From Turnera subulata (lineage: Eukaryota > Streptophyta > Magnoliopsida > Malpighiales > Passifloraceae): 64,000 nucleotides of DNA. Positions 1-10,652 of the stretch are shown piece after piece. Below the pieces are notes generated by a model that was given only the letters and a program-made list of their open reading frames with translations, searched no databases and was not told where the DNA came from. The stretch spans positions 83,163-147,162 of the forward strand of contig JAKUCV010005683.1 in assembly GCA_028386065.3 (NCBI GenBank), given 5' to 3'. Position numbers and translations under genes: made by a program. Positions within the stretch are counted from its first letter, which is position 1; every line of letters begins with the position of its first letter.

Positions 1-229
1 AAAATCAGAATTAAATTATCCTTTTTATGGTATATGTGTTTTTGGTAAGAAAGTGTATGGAAATGAGTTAATAAGGTGTTTAATACTAATTAAAAAGTTT
101 AATAGGAGCGGTCATCAAGTTAGGAGTGTTTCTTGATTAGAAAATCTATTAATTAGGCGTGCAAATCAAGCGAGATCAGAATTAATGAGAATCAAGATCA
201 AAAAAAGAAAGAATGTGTGAACAGTAAAG

Positions 230-297
230 GGTTGGACGGTCATCGCAGCATGTGGCGGTTATGGCAACAAGACCGCCCGCGCTTGGTGGTCAAGTAA
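230..297 (+). promoter_or_regulatory. GGCGGTCAT-like site cluster in LTR U3
   Basis: It contains GACGGTCAT, GGCGGTTAT and AAGACCGCCC in both orientations, about 120-190 bp upstream of the LTR TATA box. The same module sits at the same place in the other larger Tat LTRs of the window. A regulatory role is inferred from position only. Confidence 0.4.
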
Positions 298-417
298 CCC
301 ACTTTTGCCTTTTTTGGAGATCTTGGCTCATTAATTCGATTCTGCACATTCATGGTTAATTATTCAGCAAGATTTCAGCTCATTGATAGGTCCAGGATCT
401 GTGCACTCCTTGAACAC

Positions 418-425
418 TATAAATA
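418..425 (+). promoter_or_regulatory. LTR TATA box
   Basis: TATAAATA in the context CACTATAAATAG. The same context recurs in the LTRs at 39809 and 46448, and a TATAAATA lies on the minus strand at 50313-50320. Confidence 0.6.
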
Positions 426-1391
426 GACCCCCTCTATTCACACTTGGAGGACCATCAATTGATAGAATAGAATATACACCCATAAGTTTGAGAGCTTGGA
501 GAAACTCTACTTCTCCAAGCTTAATAACACTTTTAGGGTTGAAATTCTAGAGGACTTTGTGGAGAGAAGCATCAAGAATCAACAACAAGAGGAGATCAAG
601 AGGAGGAGCAATCAAAAGTAATCCAGAAGCCAAGAAGGTGGTGAACCCGAGTTGGGGTTCCTGTTGCGAGCAGTCTCAGAAAATAATTCAAATCTCGAGT
701 TCTAGAAGTCGAATTGCTGCAGTCTTACACTCTCTGGAAATCTAAGACAGAGATCTACAACTTTGCTGTTGAGCCTAGAAGCTGAATTGTCCGTTTTTAT
801 TGTTTAAAATCCAGTAGAATACGACCTACAAATTCTGTCCAACAACCAAGATAAGTACTCGAATCCCTTTTTGATTGTGAATCTTATTGATTGCTATTGA
901 TATGAGGATTTGATATTGCTAATGATGCTTTTTTTGTTGATTGTAAGTGTCATATGATGCCATGTAAGAACTACATGAGCTTTGAACCCGGTCGTCGGGG
1001 TACATAGGTGGTTTCTAGTGGTGGAGACTCAAGCCCAATTATTTTTATTTTCCTTTTTGTTTTAGTTTAATTTTGTTATTGTATGTGATTTGTTTCCACA
1101 CAATGCACACTTTCACAAGGCATACAATTATTCTTCAACTGCACAAAGTTTCGCCCTAACACGGGTGGGTGCCTAACACCTTCCCACCCGTGACGAACCC
1201 CTAGGTCCAGCATCTTTGGTTCGCTAATTGGTTACCTTAAATAGAGTCATTGTTGCTTAAGAACGATTTTTTCTGAATTTTTCCCTATAATAAAATTCAA
1301 GTAGTGACTCCAAAGATGTTGGATGACGGTTAGGAAGAAGGTGTAAGGGGACAGGCAAGGAGGCCCAATTAACTTTGGGTCGGGTCCTCAC

Positions 1392-1685
1392 ACTATGCTA
1401 CTTCGTGTTATACATACATTCGATTAATCGCTTATGCAGAAATTGAAAACCACATGGGGAGTTTTTGGCTAAGTAAGCCAAAATAAATTTCACAAGGAAA
1501 TCTTTAGGCCAAAATGGGCCAAACTCGTTATTTCTTAGAATTAACTTATCCTTATTGAATTGCGGAATTGTTTTTGAAAGGGAGAGCAATAAAACAGGGG
1601 GAGCTTTTAAAACTATTTGAAAAATATTTTTCAATCCTTGTTTAAATGAAATCAACACTAATTTGTCATCATAAAAAAGAGGGAG
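1392..1685. other. No gene; possible 3' internal end of a Copia element
   Basis: AT-rich sequence without a convincing reading frame. It ends in a purine-rich GAGGGAGAT tract that resembles the polypurine tract before the 3' LTR of SIRE-type Copia elements. Confidence 0.35.
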
Positions 1686-2775
1686 ATTATTGGCCTAACC
1701 TTGGGCTAATTACCTCTTAAGCTAAATCTGTAATTTAACCATGTTTAATCATGGTACATAATTGAGTTTTGATGATTAACAAATTACACAACAAGTATAC
1801 TTTGAGTTTTCCTTGTGTTGATTTTAGCTTACAGGAGGAAGTATGGCTTCAAAAAAACCATACCGTAGAAATGGTTCTTGTTGCAACCATACCAGATGGT
1901 TTTTATGCAACCATATCAGAGTTGTCACTATCAAACTTTACAGCAACTTGCATGTGGTCCTCCAAGCATTTAAAACCCACTTCCAACGTCCAGAATTGGT
2001 GAGCAAGTAAGAGGGAAGACTTTATGGAAGTGCAGGAGACTTTATCACTCAACTCCCACTCAAGTCATGAAGGTGGTCCAAACTTTCTATTTTTGGAAAT
2101 ACTTTGCAACCAAGGTGTTGACATGGCGCTATAGTCCCAACTTAGAGTATTTATGAACTCAAGTCAACTAAGAGTTTTGCGACAAAAAAAAAAAGTCAAC
2201 TAAGAGTTTGAAGAGCCATTGCAACAACTTTCCCCCCAACTCAGATGCTATAAAGAGGGTTCAAAACACCTCTGGAAGATCATCCCAGCTAGTGTGCAAA
2301 AATCTGAGTTCATACTTGTGCTTACAATTGTGGTTTCAAAATCTGGTTTTTATGTTTGTATTGCAAAACACATTCAAAGGGTAGTTTGTAAGCAAGTCTT
2401 GGTTTAGATTTGCTAAGTACTTAAGTTTAGGATTAGATTTGAGAATAAGACAGAGCTTAGCCTGTGAAAAACTTGTAAAGGTTTGAGCTTAGTCTAAAAA
2501 AGCTTGTGTTTGTAAAGGTTGAGGTTGAACCTGTAAAAACCTAAGCATAGTGAGTGTTTGAAATCCTAAAGGAAGGAACCTTTAGATAGTGGAGGTACCT
2601 GGTGAGGGGGAACCACTCTAAATCTCTTGTGTTAGCTTTTTCCTTGCTCACTTTACTCTTATTCTTATGGTAAAACTTTCACCGTGCCTTACCCGATTAT
2701 GGTTTTACAAAAACCAGATCTTCACTGTCCGAAAAAGTTTTAAGCCTAATTCACCCCTCCTCTCTTAGCCATTTT
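1686..2775 (+). mobile_element. Probable SIRE-type Copia 3' LTR remnant
   Basis: The stretch follows a polypurine-like GAGGGAGAT and has a TATA-like GCTATAAAGAGGG at about 2247. It ends near a CCTAATTCACCCCTCCTCT sequence typical of the 3' end of SIRE/Maximus-type LTRs. The expected TG start is not clear and no TSD was found. A small direct repeat (AGTCAACTAAGAGTTT) lies near 2162 and 2196. The assignment rests on overall layout, so confidence is moderate. Confidence 0.45.
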
Positions 2776-3240
2776 TGAGCCTACAGTTTCGGCCCTCCCT
2801 GGCTCCGGCTCTGAATCTAGACATTAATCACATATAGAAAAACAATTCCATAAGCTGAGAATAGCTATCTTTCACTTGATTTTTAACGGGATCACTATTC
2901 GGAACCATCCTATTCCGATCAGTTTAGGTTAACCAATAACTAACCGCTGCTGACCAACACAAAAAAGTTCTGTTGAAATTACTTTTTATTGTCTTATGGA
3001 AGTATAGATTTCTAGGATTTTTAAAATGGATGGCAATGAGTCGGGGTCTCCGCGGGGAAGGTTCCCCACTCCTACCCCTATTTCTGAAATGTTCCCCCGC
3101 TCCCACTTCCATTCCCCGTTCTCCTCTAGGAATCGGATCCCTACGGGGAACCCATTCCCCAATTTCATAGATAAAAAGAAGGAACAATATATTTCTTAAA
3201 AAGTAATTAAAGTAAACCGATAAATAAGTTAAATTGTTTT
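2776..3240. other. Intergenic repeat debris with GC-rich tract
   Basis: The left part carries TCGGCCCTCCCTGGCTCCGG, the kind of sequence seen at ends of degenerate DNA transposons. At about 3024-3170 a GC-rich stretch with runs such as CCGCGGGGAAGG resembles the tracts at 6840-7000 and 8860-8995. Bases 3236-3240 (GTTTT) are the left TSD of the next element. No gene seen. Confidence 0.5.
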
Positions 3241-5625
3241 TGTAACGCCCCGGATTTTCATAATTTAATTTATGGAATTTTTTAGAATTTTTATCTGAAT
3301 TTTACCCTCGAGGAATTTCCGGATTTTTTTTGGTCTAGGAAAATAAATTATTTTACCTTGTTTATATCGGTATTAAGTCGTTAGTATGGCGGGTACGGCT
3401 TTCGTTGGAGATAAAACGTGTTTCGGAAAGAATCACGGGGTTTACCGTAGTTTTAGACTAAACTACGTCGATTTGGGGATGTGGAAAGAAAAAAAAAACT
3501 AACTAACAAGCAAAGGGGGCGTTGACCAGGGCAGGTTGATTGCGCCTTAGTCCAAAACAACGCCGTTTTTGGACCGGCCGGTCAAGCCCTAAAACCCTCT
3601 TTTCTTTCTTCTCCTTTCCCTTCTCTTTTCTTTCTTCCTTCGTTTCTCCACACCTGACGGCGCCTCACCCTAATCTCTCTCTCTCTCTTTCTCTCTCCCG
3701 TGTGCTCTCAAGCCACTGTCGCCATTCTTTTTCTTCATCTTCTTCTCCTCGTCGCGCAGCCGCTACGCGCTTCTCAAACCGGCGTCGCTGTGTTGCTGCA
3801 TCGAGGAGATGAGGGGCTTGGTGCGCCGGGGCGGAAAACTCGAGGAAGGAGATCGAGCTGTCGCCGTTGTTTACGCAGGTAGGCCGCCGTCCTTCTCTTC
3901 TTCCTCTCCCTAACTTTATTCTGGTGACGAGAAGAGGGGTTGTTAATTGGGTTTTTGTTTTGTGGTGGTTCGGATTTTGTGTTGGTTGGCTGGGTGATTT
4001 GCAGGCCGTGGTGTTTGGTTGGGTCTGCTGCGAGTCGTCTAGGTGGTCGCCGGATCAGGTTCTTCTGCAGGTGGTGATTCCGGCCGGCAGTGGTGGTTTG
4101 GAGCCGGAGAGCGCGTGGTTATTTTGTCTCGGGTCTGTGGCCGGCATCTGATCGGGACGGTGGTGGCTTGCTGTTTTGGTTTCCGGGCAGTGATTGTGTG
4201 GGTACCGGATTTAGATTAGGAGCTGCTTGACGGGTTCGGTATTGACAACAAGTTTGTTTCCGGGTAAGGATCCACGATCTCCTTCCTCTCTTCAATTCGT
4301 TGTGGGTTTGTGTTCTTGCGTTGATTTTGGTTGTGAATGTTGGTTCTTTTGGTTGTCTCGGTAATGACAGAGTTGTGGTGGTGGTTGCTGTGTTTTTTCG
4401 GCGAGAGTGACCGGAATCCGGCGAGCTCGGGAATATTCCGGAGTGGGCTCGGGTACTGTTCCGGCAGACAGTTTTCCTTTCGGCTAAAAAGACGGTATTT
4501 TATTCCTGGTTTTGGGCTCGGTTGTCGTTGTACATAATTGGATGGATTTGTCGTTTATAAGTACATATAATCATCAATGAGATTTAGTGGAATACCGAGA
4601 GCGGGGAGTGAGTGTGTGTGGTCGGAATGGACCGACACAAGTAGAACCTATATCGAAAACATTTGGGCTCGGGAAAGACCTTAGAATGGTATTTAGGTAA
4701 AACTGGGCCCAGGCCCAATTAACTAACTCTAAAGACCTTAAGACTTTTATGGACCTTAAGATATGGGCTTGAGGCCCAATGGTATAATTGGTTAGATATG
4801 GACTTTGAGGAATGGGCTCTAAGCCCAAATTCATAATTGGATTTATTGTGGACTTGAGGAAGTGGGCTTTAGGCTCGAGAAATTATTTTGGACTTAGATG
4901 GGCTTAAGCTCGGTGAACCTTAGGACCTGATCTGTTGGAGTTTAGGTGAGAGAACACCTTTGTTGGGCTTAGACCCTGAAAGCTCATAATCTATTAACTA
5001 GGGTCGGGTTTTACTCAGTTGAGCATTTAGTTATCATGCATGCACGGTTTGGTTGAAATTGTTTTGTAATTTTTGTGTGTACCGGTATTCAGGCACGGGT
5101 AATACCTCGGGAGCTGGAGGATCTGTCTTAGGGAAAGCTCCACAGGATAATCGTCGTTGAGGTGACTTTATAAGTCTTTTTATATTTGTTTGCATGTGCT
5201 TGTTAGTTTGGTTTGTTTGAGTTACATGCCTTGTTTGCTAACATGCCATGATCTGTATTGTGTGCCTGTGTATTACTATTTGCTGGACGAGCATGACTTG
5301 TTTAACTGTTATGAGATATAACATGTGATATGATTTTAGGTGATCTGTGTGATGTGATGTGGGTTAGAGACCCGGATGATGATTTGATGAATAATTCACA
5401 CAACCCTGGTAAATCATAACTTTTTGGCCCACATGAACTCTTAAGTATGAATAAGAATAATATACAATAAAAGATATACTACTGTGGGCTGATGACCAGT
5501 TAGCTCGAGCGGGAGGTGATACCCCTCGGGATTGCATGCGGGATAGCATGGTATATGCGGTTTAGCATATGGGTCTGTAATGACCGGTTCTACCTTCCTC
5601 CTTCTACCTCTCCTTTTCTACCTCC

Positions 5626-5657
<32 letters not shown>

Positions 5658-6394
5658 GTGGTTATATTTGGGCTATATGCCTGGTTATATTGGGCTTACC
5701 CCCTGGTTATCTCATGAGACGGGACCGAGCTCGAAGCACACAGTAGGGGGCCCTGAATAATAAATATAATAATAAAATTAACACACAAACAGATGTAAAA
5801 CATACTGTCTGCTTATATGTTGTTGGCATGTTGGTACTGATTATTGTGTATTTGCTTACTAGTGCGTGTTTCTCTACACTCCTTTTGAGCTTGCTTTGCA
5901 CACCTACATAACTAGATTTATACTGCTCACTGAGTAGGCGACTCACATTATCGCCACCGTTGTTTTTCAGACCCTTAGTTAGCGTGTTGTTCCTCTCTTC
6001 CTTTCTGGAGTACGGACGTGGATATCCTAGTAGGTAGCCGTGCTTCTTCTCCCGGTTGGATCCATAGAGCCGACTTGCATATCATTCTCTTTTCTTGTTT
6101 TTATTTTATCTTTATTTTCCGCTGCATTGAAATCTGTTGAGATGTCATTCTTGTTTTTGATTTCATTGTCGGCGGGTTGCCGGGGTTTGATACTTGATGT
6201 TGTTTCGGCTGTTTGCCGGGTTGATTTATGGCTTGATAAGCCGGTTTACTCTTGTTCTTTATGACATCTCAGTTTAATAAGGATTATGGATAATGTTTTG
6301 GGTATTGGTTTACATATCCTGGGTTTCAGGGGCATTTTGGTTAATTCTTATTATTTTACTATTTTTATTGTTAATTTGGGATACGAGCGTTTCA
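3241..6394 (+). mobile_element. Solo LTR, Tekay/Del-type Ty3/Gypsy
   Basis: It starts TGTAACGCCCCGG and ends GGGATACGAGCGTTTCA, giving TG..CA ends. It is flanked by identical 5-bp direct repeats GTTTT (3236-3240 and 6395-6399), the TSD size of Ty3/Gypsy. The start matches the TGTAACG..CCCG ends of the Tekay LTRs at 52735 and 60311. Inside are a pyrimidine-rich block (about 3590-3760), a GC-rich block (3640-4500) and a (CT)n run at about 5634-5658. Long frames here look like chance frames in GC-rich LTR sequence. No internal region is attached, so it probably formed by LTR-LTR recombination. Confidence 0.85.
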
Positions 6395-7271
6395 GTTTTG
6401 GCTTACACTACATGATTCAAAATATAATTCAAGGGAATTAAAAACTGTTACTATTTCAGTGTCTCTAATGTTAATTACATATTAGAATATTAAAATAAAA
6501 TACAATTGTTGCCTTCAGGCAACATCAACAATTGCATCTTAAAATTTTTGCCTACTCCCCAATTCTAATTTATTAGTTTGTCGATTCCTACAGGCAAGGA
6601 AAACAAATAAATTTGTGTCAACTTGGAAAAAATAGCTGCTGTATAACATAAGCATAATTAGTATGAATAAGAAATCTTATCAATGGAATGCTCAATTAAA
6701 TTTACGAAAGAAAGAAAGAATTAGACATATGCATTAATTTTAATATGTAAAAGGAAGAAATGAAAAAAATACTTATTTTAATATTGACATACATATTAAC
6801 CAGATAATGGTTGAAGGGTAATTTCATAATTTCGGTTATTTCAGGGTCCCCGCGGGTCGGGGGGAGCACTCCCCGCCCCCATTTCCCAATTTTCTACGGG
6901 GCCAAAACGTCGAGCAGGGGAAAAATTACCCTCATCCCCGTATCCCATTCGGGAATTCCCCCACAGGTTCCCCCGGTAAGAGGCACCCATCGCCATCCCT
7001 AATTTCTACTTCCAATTTATAACATTTTTTTTTGGAACGACTTTGATTTTGATTTTATTTAACAACTAGTATTGGTACAATTATCCAATCATATATGGGT
7101 CCAGCCCAGATGTTCAAAGACAAGCCCAATGAGCCCTTGCTCCTTTTGCCGCATCAGTAATGCTCTTCCCTTCTCTTCACTTTCCCTCTCAATTCTTCTT
7201 CTCTATCTTAATCTCCCCCCTCGCAGTAAGTACTACAAACAAGTGACAACATTCCTTCTTCCCAGATCTAA
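5246..7271. repeat. Tandem segmental duplication, copy 1
   Basis: It runs from CCATGATCTGTATTG to CCCAGATCTAA and is directly followed by a second copy. It contains the last 1.15 kb of the solo LTR, its TSD, an AT-rich stretch, a GC-rich tract (about 6840-7000) and a block (7080-7271) nearly identical to the sequence just upstream of VPS54. No gene was found in it. Confidence 0.93.
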
Positions 7272-8414
7272 CCATGATCTGTATTGTGTGCCTGTGTATT
7301 ACTATTTGCTAGACGAGCATGACTTGTTTAACTATTATGAGATATAACATGTCATATGATTTTAGGTGATCTGTGTGATGTGATGTGGGTTGGAGACCCG
7401 GATGATGATTTGATGAATAATTCACACAACCCTGGTAAATCATAACTTTTTGGCACACATGAACTCTTACGTATGAATAAGAATAATATACAATAAAAGA
7501 TATACTACTGTGGGCTGATGACCGGTTGGTTCGAGCGGAAAGTGATACCCCTCGAGATTGCATGCGGGATAGCATGGTATATGCGGTTTAGGTCTGTGAT
7601 GACCGGTTCTACCTCCCTCCTTCTACCTCCCCCTTTCTACCTCCCTCTTTCTCTCTGTCTCTGTCTCTCTCTCTGTGGTTATATTTGGGCTATATGCCTG
7701 GTTATATTGGGCTTACGCCCTGGTTGTCTCATGAGACGGGACCGAGCTCGACGCACACAGTAGGGGGCCCTGAATAATAAATATAATAATAAAATTAACA
7801 CACAAACAGATGTAAAACATACTGTCTGCTTATATGTTGTCGGCATGTTGGTACTGGTTATTGTGTGTTTGCTTACTAGTACTTGTTTCTCTACACTCAT
7901 TTCGAGCTTGCTTTGCACACCTACATAACTAGATTTATACTGCTCACTAAGTAGGCGACTCACATTATCGCCACCGTTATTTTTCAGACTCTTAGTTAGC
8001 GTGCTGTTCCTCTCTTCCTTTCCGGAGTACGGACGTGGATATCCCAGCAGGTAGCCGTGCTTCTTCTCTCGGTTGGATCCATAGAGCCGACTTGCATATC
8101 ATTTTCTTTTCTTGTTTTTATTTTATCTTTATCTTCCGCTGCATTGAAATCTGTTGAGATGTCATTCTTTGTTTTTGATTACATTGTCGACGGGTTGCCG
8201 AGGTTTGATACTTGATGTTGTTTCGGCTGTTTGCCGGGTTGATTTATGACTTGATAAGCCGGTTTACTCTTGTTCTTTATGACATCTCAGTTTAATAAGG
8301 ATTATGGATAATGTTTTGGGTATTGGTTTACGTATCCCGGGTTTCAGGGGTATTTTGGTCAATTCTTATTATTTTACTATTTTTGTTGTTAATTTGGGAT
8401 ACGGGCGTTTCAAT
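7272..8414 (+). mobile_element. Truncated 3' part of Tekay-type LTR (duplicated)
   Basis: It is collinear with 5246-6394 of the solo LTR and lacks the LTR's 5' two thirds. Its left edge is the duplication junction, not a transposition end. Confidence 0.85.
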
Positions 8415-9262
8415 TTTGGCTTACACTACATGATTCAAAATTCAATTCAAGGAAATTAAGAACTGTTACTATTTCAGTGTCTCTAATGTTAATTACATAT
8501 TAGAACATTAAAATAAAATGCAATTGTTGCCTTCAGGCAACATCAACAATTGCACCTCAAAAGTTTTGCCTACTCCCCAATTCTAATTTATTAGTTTGTC
8601 GATTCCTACAGGCAAGGAAAACAAATAAATTTGTGTCAACTTGGAAAAAATAGCTGCTGTATAACATAAGCATAATTAGTATGAATAAGAAATCTTATCA
8701 ATGGAATGCTCAATTAAATTTACGAAAGAAAGAAAGAATTAGACATATGCATTAATTTTAATATGTAAAAGGAAGAAATGAATAGAATACTTATTTTAAT
8801 ATTGACATACATATTAACCAGATAATGGCTAAAGGGTATTTTCATAATTTCGGTTATTTCAGGGTTCCCGCGGGTCGGGGGAAGCACTCCCCGCTTCCTT
8901 ACGGGGCCAAAACGTCGAGCGGAAGAAAAATTACCCTCATCCCCGTATCCCATTCGGGATTTCCCCGGTAAGAGGCACCCATCGCCATCCCTAATTTCTA
9001 CTTCCAATTTATAACATTTTTTTTGGAACGACTTTGATTTTGATTTTATTTAACAACCAGTAATGTTACAATTATCCAATCATATATGGGTCCAGCCCAG
9101 ATGATCAAAGACAAGCCCAATGAGCCCTTGCTCCTTTTCCCGCATCGATCATGCTCTTCCCTTCTCTTCACTTTCCCTCTCAATTCTTCTTCTCTATCTT
9201 AATCTCCCACCTCGCAGTAAGTACTACAAACAAGTGACAACATTCCTTCTTCCCAGATCTAA
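7272..9262. repeat. Tandem segmental duplication, copy 2
   Basis: This is the second copy of the unit at 5246-7271, abutting it with no spacer. It carries small indels, for example a shorter GC-rich tract at 8860-8995. The truncated LTR end at 8414 is followed by ATTTT instead of GTTTT. Its right end (9070-9262) leads directly into the VPS54 promoter, so this copy is the one adjacent to the gene. Confidence 0.93.
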
Positions 9263-9320
9263 AATCCAATCATCCCCCAACCTTTTCTTCTTCTTTATTT
9301 ATTATATTATATTATTATGT

Positions 9321-9329
9321 TATATAAAA
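9321..9329 (+). promoter_or_regulatory. TATA-like element upstream of VPS54
   Basis: TATATAAAA followed by CAGCGCAC, 336 bp before the VPS54 start codon. The leader between them has A-rich and GAGA-rich tracts (9455-9500, 9540-9575). The TSS is not defined by the sequence alone. Confidence 0.4.
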
Positions 9330-9664
9330 CAGCGCACAAAATAATAAAAATTGGGGAGAGAAAAGAAACCCAGTCATAAATAAAGTAAGGCACATTTTGT
9401 TTTGGAATATCGGAGGGTTGATTTGATTGATGTAGACGATCCCGATCATAGGAAAGAAAAAAAGGAAAAAAAAAAAAAACGAAGAAAGAGAGAGAGAACC
9501 ACCGAGATCTAGCTTTCTTCTTCTTTCACTTGATCACAACAGAGAATAGAAGAGGAGAGAAGAGAAGAGAAGAGCAACAAAGAAACTAGTAGCACAGCAC
9601 TTGTTTGCCACAAGCAAAAAGGAACAAACAACTAGTTTATACATATGCTCTCAAGATACTGAAA

Positions 9665-10610
9665 ATGGATCCGCAACCTTCCCATTCCCAATCGGGAAGG
9701 TCATTGGCAAAGTCCGACTCCACCTCTACCTCCAACTCCGCCGGTATCCAAAGCCTCTCCTCCGTCCTCAACAACCCCCTAGCCTCCTCCTCTGACGCCT
9801 CCTGGATCGGCTGGTTGTCCTCCTCCTCCACCGCCATCCCCCCGCCCGATTTCGCGCCCTTGCTCTCCAAAACCGCCACTCCCTCCGACCCCGTTTCCAG
9901 ATCCGATTTCCAAGCCTACCTCTCCTCCGTCTCCGAGCCTTACCACCGCTTCGAAGACATCCGCAACCACGCCTCCAAGGAGGCCACTAACCTAGATTCC
10001 ATCGCCGGCCAGGGCGAGGCGCTCGTCGCCTGCCTACGAGAAGTCCCCTCCCTCTACTTCAAGGAGGATTTCGCCCTAGAGGACGGGCCCACCTTCCGCG
10101 CCGCCTGCCCCTTCTCCAGCGTCTCCCAGAACCTCGTGCTCCAGGAGAAGCTCTCGCAGTACCTTGACGTGGTGGAGCTGCATTTGGTCAAGGAGATTTC
10201 CCTGCGCTCCAACTCCTTCTTTGAAGCCCAGGGACAGCTGGAGGACCTCAATGCCAAGATTGTCCAAGGCTGCGCTCGGATTCGCCAGTTGAGGGACACC
10301 ATCAGGCTCTTAGATAAGGATTTGGTGGAGTCCGCCCGGGAAATTCACGACTTGAATGCTACTAGGTCTAATATGTTGGCCTTGCAGCACAAATTGAGGC
10401 TTATACTCTATGTTAACCAGGCCCTTTCCACCCTCAAATTGGTACTATATCCTATTATGCTTCTGTTCTCAACCACAATGTTGTAGGATTTCTTATTTGC
10501 TCTTTTCCCCCCTTCTTCTTCTCCTTCAGCTTGTCGCCTCTGCCGATTGTGCTGGAGCCTTGGATGTTACTGATGATCTGCAGCATTTGTTGGTACAACT
10601 TTTGTCCTTG

Positions 10611-10652
<42 letters not shown>

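Larger units (their letters stand above)
1..1391 (+). mobile_element. Tat-type Ty3/Gypsy LTR, 3' part
   Basis: This LTR begins outside the window. It matches the LTRs at 38963, 45602 and (inverted) 49523 in order: an AAAATCAGARTTAAAT block near the start, GC-rich GGCGGTCAT-like sites at about 230-297, TATAAATA at 418-425, then GAGAAACTCT..CTCCAAGCTTAA. Next come a conserved block with GAACCCGGTCG and TAGGTGGTTTCTAGTGG at 985-1020 and a terminal block ending GGGTCGGGTCCTCAC. No primer-binding site follows it, so it is a solo or broken LTR. The exact 3' edge (1390-1392) is uncertain. Confidence 0.8.

Noticed and set aside
3540..4540. Several open frames that could suggest a small gene
   Set aside because: They lie inside the solo LTR delimited by TSD GTTTT, in a GC-rich block, with no recognisable protein or consistent splice structure.
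9605..9664. Upstream extension of the VPS54 frame
   Set aside because: The extension starts at TTG, not ATG; the ATG at 9665 matches the family N-terminus.
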